Assembly: GCF_900094595.1 (NCBI RefSeq)
Contig: NZ_FMAD01000008.1
Span: 186,001-250,000 of the forward strand
DNA length: 64,000 nt
Source: Cupriavidus alkaliphilus
GTDB taxonomy: Bacteria; Pseudomonadota; Gammaproteobacteria; Burkholderiales; Burkholderiaceae
Direction: 5' to 3'
Below, piece by piece: positions 9,452 through 18,450 of the stretch. Made by a program: the position numbers and the translations under genes. The notes below the pieces were generated by a model, which saw only the letters and a list, made by a program, of their open reading frames with translations, did no database searches and had not been told where the DNA came from. How positions within the stretch are numbered: position 1 is the first letter of the stretch; each line of letters begins with the position of its first letter.

Positions 9452-10681
9452 TCACAGCCGGGCTCTGCCGACAAGAAGCCAGGTGCGCAACGTTCCGATC
9501 CCCTTTGCCGTGATCCTGCCACGTTCTTCGAGCATGAAAGACGGCCCGAGCCGTCGCCAGGTCGCTTCCGCGACCTGGACGCGCCCGGCGACGCCTTCGG
9601 ACTCCATGCGACTGGCCACATTGACCACGTCTCCCCACAAATCGTAGATGAACTTGCGCTTGCCAATGACGCCGGCCACCACTGGGCCGCTGTTGATGCC
9701 AATGCGCATTCGCAGGCCATAGCCGTTGCGATGATTGAGCCGATCGAGTGCGTCAATCATGTCCAGTGCCATATGCGCGGCGCGCACTGCGTGGTCCGGG
9801 GCCGGCTCTGGCAGCCCCGCCGCAGCCATGTATGAATCGCCGATCGTCTTGATCTTTTCGAGCCCCCGCCTGTCGGCAATGCTGTCGAACTCGGTGAAGA
9901 TTTCATTCAGCAGGCCGACCAGCCGTTCGGGGTCCATGCCCGAAGCAAGCCGGCTGAACGCCACCAGGTCCGCGAACAGCACGGTGACTTCCGGGAAGCG
10001 GTCAGCAATGACTTCCGGAATACTGTTCGCCATCAACTCTGGGCGCACTTTCAGCCGCTCGGCGATCGTATGGGGGAGCAGATTGAGAAGTAGTCGATCC
10101 GAGAGTTCCTGTTCCGCGATGACCTTGTCGTACAGGGACTGGAGTTCGTCCCGCTGGCGACGAATCAAGTCCCGGCTCGCCCGCAATTCCGCGTTCTTCC
10201 GTGCGATCTCGGCCTCAGCCCGTTTCTTCTCGGTGATATTGCGGCCTTCCGGCAGCAGGAACACGACCTCGCCGTTCTGATTTCTGATGGGACGTACCGA
10301 GAAGTCGACAATGATGGTCTCTTCCCCCTTGGCCTGGCCGAATATTTCGATGTCGCATCGCACAAACTCTCCCGCGCTGGCGCGCCGGATCAGTTCCCGC
10401 AAGGTGGCCTGAGTCTTGGGCGAAACATTCCACCAACGCGTCTCCCAGAACGGCTTTCCTATGACGTCGTCGGCCTGAAGCCCCACGGCCTCCAGGGACT
10501 CCCGGTTGCTTTCGACGATATTGCCGTTTACATCCAGCAAGCCCACGAACTGGTACATCTCATCCAGGATGATGCGTGCGAGCTTGTAGCGACGGGACTG
10601 GGGATCGTCAGTCGGCGACAGCAAGACATTGCCCACGCAATGCCGCGTCGAGTCCGAATCCGGCGAATGGACGGTCGACAT
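9452..10681 (-). CDS. PAS domain class III adenylate/guanylate cyclase
   Basis: 409 residues: a PAS domain (about 40-155, with GLLDVNGNIVESNRESLEAVG and a PAC end GRNITEKKRAEAE), a coiled-coil linker (AEAEIARKNAELRASRDLIR), then a class III nucleotidyl cyclase catalytic domain from about residue 215. Catalytic features: VTVLFADLVAFSRLAS with the metal Asp, IKTIGDSYMAAAG, the second metal Asp region, and NSGPVVAGVIG plus FIYDLWGDVVNVASRME. The linker pattern RLLLNLLPHTIAERL is typical of this family. GAGGTGA precedes the ATG at 10681. No membrane segment, so a soluble sensor. Whether ATP or GTP is used cannot be told. Lower GC than its left neighbours; it may mark the left end of the island. 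Confidence 0.9.
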   Translation of the reverse strand: MSTVHSPDSDSTRHCVGNVLLSPTDDPQSRRYKLARIILDEMYQFVGLLDVNGNIVESNRESLEAVGLQADDVIGKPFWETRWWNVSPKTQATLRELIRRASAGEFVRCDIEIFGQAKGEETIIVDFSVRPIRNQNGEVVFLLPEGRNITEKKRAEAEIARKNAELRASRDLIRRQRDELQSLYDKVIAEQELSDRLLLNLLPHTIAERLKVRPELMANSIPEVIADRFPEVTVLFADLVAFSRLASGMDPERLVGLLNEIFTEFDSIADRRGLEKIKTIGDSYMAAAGLPEPAPDHAVRAAHMALDMIDALDRLNHRNGYGLRMRIGINSGPVVAGVIGKRKFIYDLWGDVVNVASRMESEGVAGRVQVAEATWRRLGPSFMLEERGRITAKGIGTLRTWLLVGRARL

Positions 10682-11015
10682 ACGTCACCTCGCGCGCGTA
10701 GAGACATCGAGACGTGCGTGCACAGCCGGGCACCGGCGATTCGACCCGGGCAGGAGACCTATCCAGTGTCAGGTTGCGCCTCTCTCCAGCATAAGGCAAA
10801 GCAGGCCCGCCGCCAGCAGCGCCATCCAGCCGGCCTGATCATTGATGCGTGATGCATTGAATACAAGGCCGCCCGAGCGCGCTGGCATCACGCGCTCCGG
10901 GACTGTCATCGCGAGCCGCCCGGAACGGGACCCCCGCGCCCCACCACTACTGATCTTGATGGCAGGAAAGGCAGGCAGGCATGCGTCGCTGCGGCCGCGG
11001 TCACCGGGTCCGGCA
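10682..11015. other. 334-base intergenic stretch
   Basis: Lies upstream of the cyclase gene and downstream of the reductase gene. It has a short direct repeat TGATGC-G-TGATGC at about 10844-10856. No gene, terminator or confident promoter was recognised. Confidence 0.4.
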
Positions 11016-11987
11016 TTACAGATCGACCACAAGGCGCGGCGACTTTGAGCGGGAGCAGCATGGCGTCATCTGGTCGTTCGCCTCGCGCTCCTCGGTCGTC
11101 AGGAAGGCGTCCCGGTGGTCGGGCAGGCCAGATAGCACCCTGGTCACGCAGGTGCCACAAACACCCTGTTCGCACGACATGGACACGTTGAATCCATGCT
11201 CGTTCAGCACCATGGCGATACTCTTGTCGGCCGGAACCATCACCACCGTCCCGGTGCTGGCAATCTCTACTTCGAAGGCACCATCGCTCTCCTTGTGAAC
11301 CGGCTCGGCCTTGAAATACTCGTAATGCAGACGGTCCGCCGACCAGCCCCCGGCGCGCGCTTGCCCGAGAACGGTATCCATATAGCCCCGTGGACCACAG
11401 ACATAGAGATGCGTATCCGCACAGGCTGTGTCGAGAGCCAGCTGCAGGTCCAGCTTTTGTCCCGGTGCGCCATCATCAAAATGGAGTTGCACATGGCCGG
11501 CCCAGTCGCTGCCCGAGATGGCGTCATGAAATGCCATCCGGCCCCAGCTGCGCGCACAGTAGTGCAACGTAAACGGCCGGCCTTCCCGGTGCAGTTGCTC
11601 GGCCATGCACAACATCGGCGTCACGCCGATGCCGCCGGCAAAAAGCAGGCTGTGGTTGGCGCCGGGGTGCAGCCGGAAATGATTGCGCGGCACGGAGATG
11701 CGCAAGGCGTCACCCTCCACGACGCAGTCGTGCAACGCTGCCGAACCGCCACGCGACTGCGCATCGCGCAGTACCGCAATCACATACCGTCTGGTTTCGT
11801 TGGCAGGGTTGCACAGTGAATACTGCCGAACGTACCCGCCGGGGATATGAACATCGATATGTGCGCCCGGCTGAAATGGCGGCAGGTCTGCACCGCACGC
11901 ATGCGCGAGTTCGAAGCTGACGATGCCCTCGGCCTCTTCAGTCCGGCGCGCTACGCGCACTTCCATTACATCGTTTGGATCAATCAT
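11016..11987 (-). CDS. Phthalate-dioxygenase-reductase-type flavin/2Fe-2S reductase
   Basis: 323 residues with the order flavin domain, NAD domain, C-terminal plant-type 2Fe-2S ferredoxin. RQYSL at 54-58 is the FMN-binding RxYS motif; GGIGVTPM at 118-125 and CGP at 197-199 are the NAD site; the ferredoxin ligands are C272, C277, C280 (SCEQGVCGTC) and C310 or C311. This is the class IA/PFOR architecture that passes electrons from NADH to a Rieske oxygenase or, as in the CYP116B fusion enzymes, to a P450. No Rieske oxygenase is nearby and the adjacent same-strand gene is a P450 (132 bases upstream), so it probably serves that P450. The start ATG was chosen at 11987, just before the domain. Confidence 0.9.
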   Translation of the reverse strand: MIDPNDVMEVRVARRTEEAEGIVSFELAHACGADLPPFQPGAHIDVHIPGGYVRQYSLCNPANETRRYVIAVLRDAQSRGGSAALHDCVVEGDALRISVPRNHFRLHPGANHSLLFAGGIGVTPMLCMAEQLHREGRPFTLHYCARSWGRMAFHDAISGSDWAGHVQLHFDDGAPGQKLDLQLALDTACADTHLYVCGPRGYMDTVLGQARAGGWSADRLHYEYFKAEPVHKESDGAFEVEIASTGTVVMVPADKSIAMVLNEHGFNVSMSCEQGVCGTCVTRVLSGLPDHRDAFLTTEEREANDQMTPCCSRSKSPRLVVDL

Positions 11988-12119
11988 GGCTTGCTCACTA
12001 GACAAAGGCGTGGCTGACACGAGCCGCGTCATGGCGGCACGGCAGCTGCAACAGCGCAATCCGCGCGGCACCTGGCTGCTGCGAAGCGCCGCACCGGCCG
12101 GCGCCCCCGCGCTGGCCCC

Positions 12120-13424
12120 TCACCGTTCCGGCCTGTCAGCCGGCAACGGGTTCGTCGCCGGATCCCACTGGACAAGCACACGGCCCGGTCCGCGCATGGT
12201 GGTGTTGATGGGGGCGTAGCTGAAACGCTGGTCGGGCTTGAGCCGGATGCCAGGCAGACGCCTGGTCATTTCCTCCAGCATGAGCTTCAGTTCGAGGCGG
12301 GCCAGCGGCGCGCCGTAGCAGGCATGCCAGCCAAAGCCGAAGGTGACATGCCGGTTCGGCCCGTCGCGGTGGATATCGAAACGCTCCCCATCCCGGAAAG
12401 TGGACTCATCCCGGTTGGCTGCCGCGAAGTAGATCAGCACCTTGTCGTCCGGCTCGATCTCGGCGCCACCCACTATTACCTTGTTCACCGCGCGACGCCG
12501 GTGAGAGATCACGGACGGGGAATAGCGGATGCATTCCTCCACGGCGTTCGGGATCAATAACGGGTCACGACACAGTGCCTCCCAGGCCTGCGGGTGTTGC
12601 ATCAGCGTCAGAAACATATTGGCAGCCGCGTTGATCGTGGTGTCATGGCCGGCAAAGGCGAAGTTCAGCACCATCCGGGTCAGTTCTTCGTCAGTCCACA
12701 GCTTCTTTTCCTGTTGCCCGCGGATGGCCTCGCTGACGACGTCATTGCCCGGGTTGGCACGCAGCCTGGCGATATGCGCCTTGCAGTAGTGCCAGAATTC
12801 GCCGAGCCTGTCGGCCATGCGGTTCTGGTCCGCCTCCGTGGGGCGGCCCCAGCTGAACAGGATGGTGGGTTCCGCCCAGGATTTGACGCGCTCGATGTCT
12901 TCCTGCGGAATGGCAAGGAAGTGCAACAGGACCACCGCCGGCACCTGGTTGCCAAGCTGCTGTGCCAGATCCGCTTCCCCATCCCGGACGAAACTGTCGA
13001 TGCATCGGGCCACGGCCTCGCGCACAAACGGTTCGAGTTCTTTCACCCGTTGCGGTGTCAGGCTCTTGGCCAGCCATTTGCGGCGTTCGTCGTGCTCCGG
13101 ATTCACGTCGTTGACCAGCGAGCCACCGCCGCCACTGAAACCCGAGCGCATGAAGTTCTCGATGGTCGACGCATAGAGCGGGACGATCGGGTCGAGCACG
13201 ATGTCGGCCGAGAAGTCCTTGGCATTGCGCAGGATGGCCTTGGCATCGTCGATGCGCGACACCACCCAGTAGCCAAGCTTTTCGTCGAAGAAGATGGGTT
13301 CGGCCTCGCGCAGTTCTTTCAGCGTCGGGAACGGCTGCTGCAGGAACTCAGGATCGAAGGGGTCGAAGTTCTTTGCCGCGGCCGAAAACGGACAGCGCGA
13401 AACAGGGCTTTTCGGTTCATTCAT
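12120..13424 (-). CDS. Cytochrome P450
   Basis: 434-residue soluble bacterial P450. I-helix oxygen-activation motif AGHDTT at 258-263, K-helix ExxR as ECIR at 297-300, and the heme loop FGFGWHACYG with the cysteine ligand at 369. There is no membrane anchor and no fused reductase. A GGAG site lies 8-12 bases before the ATG. It monooxygenates an unknown substrate. It lies between the gene for an FMN/2Fe-2S reductase and that for a flavin aromatic hydroxylase, all on the minus strand, so it may start a pathway by hydroxylation or by oxidative O-demethylation of an aromatic ether, the latter being an inference only. Family number (CYP) cannot be assigned by eye. Confidence 0.95.
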   Translation of the reverse strand: MNEPKSPVSRCPFSAAAKNFDPFDPEFLQQPFPTLKELREAEPIFFDEKLGYWVVSRIDDAKAILRNAKDFSADIVLDPIVPLYASTIENFMRSGFSGGGGSLVNDVNPEHDERRKWLAKSLTPQRVKELEPFVREAVARCIDSFVRDGEADLAQQLGNQVPAVVLLHFLAIPQEDIERVKSWAEPTILFSWGRPTEADQNRMADRLGEFWHYCKAHIARLRANPGNDVVSEAIRGQQEKKLWTDEELTRMVLNFAFAGHDTTINAAANMFLTLMQHPQAWEALCRDPLLIPNAVEECIRYSPSVISHRRRAVNKVIVGGAEIEPDDKVLIYFAAANRDESTFRDGERFDIHRDGPNRHVTFGFGWHACYGAPLARLELKLMLEEMTRRLPGIRLKPDQRFSYAPINTTMRGPGRVLVQWDPATNPLPADRPER

Positions 13425-13553
13425 CTTTGTCTCCAGCTTTGTAGTGATCCGCCACGCTTGCGGCGGCGGTTGCGCTGCGTCCGCGCGCTGCCGCCAGCGG
13501 ATTGGAGGCCCGGGCCGCGCCGCACTGGCTCCGTTCCGGGTTCCTTCCCCGCT

Positions 13554-15191
13554 TCAGGCGGTGGCCGGCACTTTCTCCACGACCTGGCCCGCTACCCGTG
13601 ACAACAGCGCCGCGCTGTCGGCAGGCAGGGTCTTTCCACGCCACGCGACATGCTGGTCTGGCCGGACCAGCAACAGCGGCGATCCATAGATGCGCGACGC
13701 GGTGTCATCGGCAATGGACAGCACCTGGACCGGCACACCTGCCTGGCTGGCCGCCCGCTGGAATTGCGTGACATCCATACCGTTCAGCACCAGCAGCGTG
13801 AACCAGGCGCCCAGCCGGTCATACACCGCCGTGCCGTCCGCCAGGAAAACATGTGGCAGGCGGCTGCCCGGCCAGGTCGACGGCGTATAGCTCAGCGGAT
13901 CGAACGCGGGCGGCTCGCCGGGCTCGCGGGCGTTGATCGCCGAGTCATAGCGGTAGCCGTGCTCAGCACCCCAGCCCTCGTTCTCGGCGTTGCCAAGCTC
14001 CAGGATCCTGCGTCCCAGTCCGGCGCGGCGGGCGGCGGCTTGCGGGCTGTCGCCGGACAGATCGCCGGCACTCGCATAAGCCTGCGCAAGCTGCCCGCGC
14101 ACGTCGAGGTGGCGCCGGGAAGTCTGCAGTGACATCTGCGCGACCGGACGGCGTTCCTGCTCATAGGAATCGAGCAGCGCTTCGCCGCCCCACCTTTGCA
14201 CGGCAGCCGCCAGCTTCCATCCGAGGTTCGCGGCATCGGCAACGCCGCAGTTCATGCCGTAGCCACCGGTAGGCATCCACTGATGGCAGGCATCGCCCGC
14301 GATAAAGACCCGATCCTTGCGGTAGCTATCTGCGACCAGGAAGTGCGCCCGCCACGGATTGGCCTGCAAGATTTCGTAGTCGAAATCCGTGCCGATCCAG
14401 TCTCGCAACACGGTGTGCGGATCCAGGTCTTCACCCGTTACACCGGGGAGCAAGAAGGCCTGCAAGGTCCAGATGTCCTTGTCGTTCTGCGCAATCAGGG
14501 TGCCGCCGCCGGTCTGGATATGCCAGGCAACCCCGAAGCGCTGCAACAGCTCGCGGGCATCGGAGCGGAAATGCACCATGAAGGCATTGGCTGCGTTGCT
14601 GGCTCCTTGCAGTTCAATCCCGAGCTGGCGGCGGACCGTGCTGTTGCCGCCATCGCACCCCACCAGGTACTGGGAACGGACCTCGCGCGTCTCGCCGGTT
14701 GCGCCATGGCGTAGCTGCGTGGTCACGCCGTAGGGGTCCTGGCTGAAGGCTTCCACGTTCCAGCCAAACCAGGTTTCGGCCAGCGGACTTTCGTCGGCCG
14801 CGGCCTTGAGGGCCGGCTCAATGACGATCTGGCTGACCCGCATGGGCGCCTCCAGCGTCAGCGTGCCATCGTTCCGCTGTTGTCGGATCTGCTTCGCTTG
14901 CGCGCTGGAGGGATAGGGGAAGCGGCACAGTTCGTGGCTGGCCAGGCGGTCTACCCATACGATGTCGAACGGGCTTTGCTCCGGCACGCCCACCTTGCGC
15001 AGCCGGTCGGCCATGCCGATGCGGCGGTACAACTCCATGCTCCGTCCATTGGTCAGGTCCATCTTGGGATGGCGCGTCGTGGTGGGATTACGCTCCGCCA
15101 CGATGCTGCGGATGCCTTGATGGGCCAACTCCAGCGAGAGCGTCAGGCCGACTGGGCCACCACCGGCGATAAGTACGGGAACATTGATCAT
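13554..15191 (-). CDS. FAD-dependent aromatic-ring monooxygenase (MhpA/PheA-type)
   Basis: 545 residues of the class A flavoprotein hydroxylase family. Rossmann GGGPVGLTLSLELA starts at about residue 9, the DG motif is CDGGNSTVRRQLG, and the GD motif is GDACHQWMPTGGYGMN; all three bind FAD and NAD(P)H. A C-terminal thioredoxin-like domain (VRPDQHVAWRG) is present, as in phenol hydroxylases and MhpA. Such enzymes ortho-hydroxylate phenolic rings to catechols or hydroquinones, fitting the neighbouring ring-cleavage-type dioxygenase, whose stop lies 23 bases upstream. Start ATG 15191 sits just ahead of the FAD motif. Confidence 0.92.
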   Translation of the reverse strand: MINVPVLIAGGGPVGLTLSLELAHQGIRSIVAERNPTTTRHPKMDLTNGRSMELYRRIGMADRLRKVGVPEQSPFDIVWVDRLASHELCRFPYPSSAQAKQIRQQRNDGTLTLEAPMRVSQIVIEPALKAAADESPLAETWFGWNVEAFSQDPYGVTTQLRHGATGETREVRSQYLVGCDGGNSTVRRQLGIELQGASNAANAFMVHFRSDARELLQRFGVAWHIQTGGGTLIAQNDKDIWTLQAFLLPGVTGEDLDPHTVLRDWIGTDFDYEILQANPWRAHFLVADSYRKDRVFIAGDACHQWMPTGGYGMNCGVADAANLGWKLAAAVQRWGGEALLDSYEQERRPVAQMSLQTSRRHLDVRGQLAQAYASAGDLSGDSPQAAARRAGLGRRILELGNAENEGWGAEHGYRYDSAINAREPGEPPAFDPLSYTPSTWPGSRLPHVFLADGTAVYDRLGAWFTLLVLNGMDVTQFQRAASQAGVPVQVLSIADDTASRIYGSPLLLVRPDQHVAWRGKTLPADSAALLSRVAGQVVEKVPATA

Positions 15192-15214
15192 GGATGAATC
15201 ACCTCTGCTAGGCA

Positions 15215-15790
15215 TCAGACAAGTCTCACCGTGGCGTCGAGACTCCGCGGGCCGGAATCCGGGCGTCTCTTCAGTTCGGCTTCGGGCTCACCAGCGTGGA
15301 AGCGGCGAGCCAGCTCCGCGGGATCGAAATCCACGCCGATCGGGTTCTCGGCAAACGCAGGCGAGAAGAAGAACTGCGTGGATTCCTCGATGGTGTCGAA
15401 GTTCTCCACCTGGAGTTCGAGCTGGTTGCCGTCCGGATCGCGGTAGTAGAGCGATGTGGTGGGACCGTGGTTGGTGCACCAGACCGGCTCGATGCCTTTG
15501 CGCTTGGCGTGCTCGTAGTTCGCGACCAGGTCGGCCAGCGAGCCATATGTAAACGCGACGTGATGGACGCCGGCCACGCCTGCCTGCTGTGCCCCCAGTG
15601 CCGGGACGTTAAGCACGGCAATGCGGTGGTGTTCCTCGTCGTAGGTAAGGAACGTCAGCACCTCGTTGGCAAAGGACGGACGCGCGCACAGCAGCGTCTG
15701 GTAGTAGTCCACCACTTCCCGGTAGCGCGACGTACGCAAGACAAAGTGCGCGAGCTTGGTCGGCGGCGTTTGCTTCTCCATTATTTGCAT
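15215..15790 (-). CDS. VOC-family, extradiol-dioxygenase-like protein
   Basis: 191-residue single-domain-pair vicinal oxygen chelate protein. The likely metal triad is His15 (KLAHFVLRT), His76/77 (GVHHVAF) and Glu125 (GNQLELQ), as in catechol 2,3-dioxygenase-type enzymes. It is shorter than BphC or XylE (about 290 residues), so only the catalytic half is present. It would cleave the diol made by the next gene; a role as another VOC enzyme is possible. GGAGAC precedes the ATG at 15790. It appears to be first in a minus-strand unit with the hydroxylase, P450 and reductase, and its promoter region carries a 14-base element shared with the NTF2-like gene. Confidence 0.85.
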   Translation of the reverse strand: MQIMEKQTPPTKLAHFVLRTSRYREVVDYYQTLLCARPSFANEVLTFLTYDEEHHRIAVLNVPALGAQQAGVAGVHHVAFTYGSLADLVANYEHAKRKGIEPVWCTNHGPTTSLYYRDPDGNQLELQVENFDTIEESTQFFFSPAFAENPIGVDFDPAELARRFHAGEPEAELKRRPDSGPRSLDATVRLV

Positions 15791-15895
15791 GGTTGTCTCC
15801 TGGCTTGGGTTGCTGATGCGCGCGGCTCAGCTTGTTTCCTTGTTGGAGACAGTATTGGCGGCGTCCGCGCCCGGCACTTTGCGAACCTTGCTGTT

Positions 15896-15909
15896 TTGCG
15901 GATCGATTG
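15896..15909 (-). promoter_or_regulatory. Shared 14-base operator-like element, copy 1
   Basis: CAATCGATCCGCAA (minus-strand reading) lies 106 bases upstream of the VOC gene. An identical 14-mer occurs at 18529-18542 in the same orientation before the NTF2-like gene. Downstream of both copies, GCA-n-GGTTC, GTGCC, ATACTG and TCTCC recur in the same order and at similar spacing. Confidence 0.6.
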
Positions 15910-16070
15910 TGGGATTAATGCGCTTCCCCGGGGGCAGGGAGCGCGCGCCGCAGGCTGTGGATTGGCGACAGGAGGCCGCGGCGGGCCCCGTCAACGGGCC
16001 CGGACCCTCAGGATGGTTGCCGCGTCAGGGTGTTGGGGCTGGCGGAGTGCGCGTAACCGCGAAGCCGCGG

Positions 16071-16772
16071 CTACTCGTGCAACGGCCTGACGGCCATGCC
16101 ATCGAACAGCACGCCGATCACGACGTCCGCATGCCGCTCCGCCAGTCGCCGGTGTTCCTCAGTGAACGCATCAGAGAAACGAAAGGAGGCGGATTGCCCG
16201 AAAAGAATGATCGTCGAGCCAATCATGATTTCAAGCAGGTTCAGCACGGGCACCTGCCTGATTTGCCGCTTTTTCTGTGCGGCAACGAGCAGGGTTTCGA
16301 TGGCCTGGTTCAGGGGATTGATATACCGCTCCATCAGATACTGCAGACGGTCGGTTTCTTCCCGACCCTCGACAATCGCAAGCATGAAGAACTCAGGCCG
16401 CCTGGCCACGAAGTCTACGTGACGCCGCAGGGTGACCTTGAGCGCGTCCACGGGCTCTAGGTCTTTCAGCGACGCGCTATGGATTGCCAGCGCCGTGGTC
16501 CATTCCTCGAACAGGAAGTCGACCACGGCCAGCCACAGCTTGCGCTTGTTCCCGAAGTGGTAGTTGATCAGCGGCTGCGGGACACCGGCATCCGACGCAA
16601 TCAGGGTCACGGATGCGCCATCGAAGCCGCGCCTTGCGAACCAGCGCATGGCAGACGTCAGGATCTGCATCCGCGTGGTGGTATCCACACGTTCGCTGGC
16701 GGGCTGGTTGCCTGCCGCTGTCAACGCTGTGCGCGGCGCTTTGCGCCGCACCTCGCCCGTGGTCTTCTTCAC
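16071..16772 (-). CDS. TetR-family transcription regulator
   Basis: About 233 residues. An N-terminal HTH (RMQILTSAMRWFARRGFDGA then ASDAGVPQPLINYHFGNK) is the standard TetR DNA-binding fold; the helical C-terminal domain (about 150 residues) binds a ligand or dimerises. I chose GTG 16772 because AAGGGGAAG lies just upstream; starts at 16823 or 16895 have no ribosome site. It sits between the VOC gene (same strand) and a divergent AraC-family gene. It is a likely repressor of the catabolic cluster, inducer unknown. An inverted repeat at 16886-16931 in the divergent promoter region is a candidate operator. Confidence 0.88.
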   Translation of the reverse strand: MKKTTGEVRRKAPRTALTAAGNQPASERVDTTTRMQILTSAMRWFARRGFDGASVTLIASDAGVPQPLINYHFGNKRKLWLAVVDFLFEEWTTALAIHSASLKDLEPVDALKVTLRRHVDFVARRPEFFMLAIVEGREETDRLQYLMERYINPLNQAIETLLVAAQKKRQIRQVPVLNLLEIMIGSTIILFGQSASFRFSDAFTEEHRRLAERHADVVIGVLFDGMAVRPLHE

Positions 16773-16885
16773 GCTGCTTCCCCTTGTTTCGAGTCGCGAC
16801 GGATTCCGGCGGCCACCCGACATGCATGATCCGCCACAACCGCCCACACGGGGCTGCCGCTTCCAGCCCTGGACTCGGGTTTTCA

Positions 16886-16931
16886 CTCGTTTCAACTATT
16901 TTTATTAATGTATAAATTTACAGGAAACGAG
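16886..16931. promoter_or_regulatory. Spaced inverted repeat in AT-rich divergent promoter region
   Basis: CTCGTTTC (16886-16893) and GAAACGAG (16924-16931) are perfect 8-base inverted copies separated by 30 bases of AT-rich sequence between the tetR- and araC-type genes. The internal run ATTAATGTATAAATTTA is unusual for this GC-rich genome and could hold the -10 regions. Confidence 0.55.
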
Positions 16932-16967
16932 AGCCGACTCCAAGTCGCCCGCCCACTGGAGACATAG

Positions 16968-17900
16968 ATGGCACCGATAGCGCCGCAGGCGACTCACCAA
17001 GCGCTGGGCGAAGACCTTCAATGGTCCTGGCATACCGGTTCCGAGACGGCGGATGCCCTGCAGGTTCCCATTGCCACGTTGTTTGATGGCCCGTCGTACG
17101 CGGTCCACCGGGTATCCGGCAGAGAAACTCCGCACTCGGCACGCTTTCGCCGCCGATGCCATACCCTGATGGTCTTCGACCGCGGCAGCTTTGTCGATGG
17201 CGAAAGACGAATTGCCGGTCTTCAGCCGGCCCCCTCGGGTCCGCTTGACCAGGGGATCGACGTCGTCCCCGCGGACCAGGATTTCCACGGGCTTGCCGGA
17301 CCAGGCAGCAACGTGGAGTGCATCCTGATATCAGTGGGCGAGCGCCCGTGCGCTGCGATCGACGACAGCAACGGTTCCCGCCCCGCTCTCCACCCCGCCG
17401 TCAACCTGGGCGGGGGCCTTCTGCTTCCGCTCGCGGACAAGCTGCGCGAGCTGTGCCGGGATGACGCCCGCTACCTGGATCGCCTCCACCTCGAGGCGCT
17501 GATCGACCTGCTCGTGCTCGAAATCAGGCAAGTGCAGCATGACGTGGCGCATCGGCCGGGGCGCTGTGCCGGCGGACTCTCCGCGCGCGCGCGTCGGATC
17601 ACGCGCGATTTTCTGGCGCAGAACCTGGACCAGAAGATTGACCTGGAAACCTTGGCCGCGCAGGTAGGCCTTAGCCGGTTCCATTTCACGCGCGCATTCA
17701 AGACCTCCTTTGGCATGCCACCCTACCGATACTTGCTGAACCTGAGGATCCGCAAAGCAGCGGACTTGCTAAGGTCCAGCCAGATGCCTGTTACTACGAT
17801 CGCGCTGGAAGTCGGGTTCTCATGCCCAAGCGAGTTCGCGAGGGCGTTCCGGCAAGTCATGAATTGCACGCCGCGTGATTTCAGGCTGGTGAACCGGTAA
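16968..17900 (+). CDS. AraC-family transcription activator
   Basis: 310 residues. The C-terminal AraC-type double HTH is clear: IDLETLAAQVGLSRFHFTRA followed by FKTSFGMPPYRYL and then MPVTTIALEVGFSCPSEFAR with FRQVMNCTPRDFR. The N-terminal 190 residues form a cupin-like ligand domain with little identity to known members. It is divergent from the TetR-type gene. In such clusters AraC-type proteins typically activate catabolic promoters; the 14-base element before the VOC and NTF2-like genes is a candidate site, but nothing in the sequence proves the pairing. The start ATG at 16968 has GGAG 10-13 bases upstream. Confidence 0.9.
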   Translation: MAPIAPQATHQALGEDLQWSWHTGSETADALQVPIATLFDGPSYAVHRVSGRETPHSARFRRRCHTLMVFDRGSFVDGERRIAGLQPAPSGPLDQGIDVVPADQDFHGLAGPGSNVECILISVGERPCAAIDDSNGSRPALHPAVNLGGGLLLPLADKLRELCRDDARYLDRLHLEALIDLLVLEIRQVQHDVAHRPGRCAGGLSARARRITRDFLAQNLDQKIDLETLAAQVGLSRFHFTRAFKTSFGMPPYRYLLNLRIRKAADLLRSSQMPVTTIALEVGFSCPSEFARAFRQVMNCTPRDFRLVNR

Positions 17901-18006
17901 GCGCCGGGAACGCCTGCAAGGCGCAGCGCCGCTGCAATGCCTCACCCGAGGCCATCGAAAGCATCTCCCGGCGCTCTCCCGGCTCTCTCACGGCCACTTC
18001 GCGGGA

Positions 18007-18450
18007 CTACTTCGCGCTTGCCTTGAACACCGGCGCCACGATACGTTCGCCGATACGCCAGATGCCATCGGCCTCCAGCACGTAGCGTTCGGTCACGTCG
18101 GCGATTAGCGCTGCGTTCGTCCCGGTCTCACCCGCTCCGGCCCGGAACAGCATCACGCAGGACGTCACCCGGATGCTGCCATCGTCCTCGCACATCATCC
18201 GGATATTCGACACCACATGGCGGCTGGCGATGTCGCGCATTGCCGCCCTGGCCTGCAGGAAGGCGTCCACTGCCTGCCGTCCTTCGTAAACAGCTGGCAC
18301 CGGCGAGCCCTGCGCAAACTCAAGCCGCGGATTCTCCGCGAACAGATCGATCGCCCGATCGGCCAGCTTGTTGTCAATCAACCAGACGTGGTCTGCAATC
18401 GCCTGGGAGATTGCAACCCAGGCCTTCGGATCAATCATTGTTTGGCTCAT
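18007..18450 (-). CDS. NTF2/SnoaL-like protein
   Basis: 147 residues of the NTF2-like cone fold. Visible features: AISQAIADHVWLIDNKLADRAIDLF (N-terminal helices), FAQGSPVPAVYEGRQAVDAFLQAR, SRHVVSNIRM and the final strand GIWRIGERIVAPVFK. This fold appears in dehydratases, isomerases, ring-hydroxylating beta subunits and ligand-binding proteins. No Rieske alpha subunit accompanies it, so a beta-subunit role is unlikely; an isomerase, dehydratase or binding role in the aromatic pathway is more plausible. ATG 18450 was chosen because the longer frame to 18546 would absorb the shared promoter element. It is divergent from the AceE-type gene. Confidence 0.8.
   Translation of the reverse strand: MSQTMIDPKAWVAISQAIADHVWLIDNKLADRAIDLFAENPRLEFAQGSPVPAVYEGRQAVDAFLQARAAMRDIASRHVVSNIRMMCEDDGSIRVTSCVMLFRAGAGETGTNAALIADVTERYVLEADGIWRIGERIVAPVFKASAK

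Noticed and set aside
11016-13424. Guaiacol-type GcoA/GcoB demethylase
   Set aside because: The GcoB reductase has an N-terminal ferredoxin and FAD; here the ferredoxin is C-terminal and the flavin motif is FMN-type.
18007-18450. Beta subunit of a ring-hydroxylating dioxygenase
   Set aside because: The fold is similar, but no Rieske alpha subunit lies nearby; an NTF2-like description is safer.
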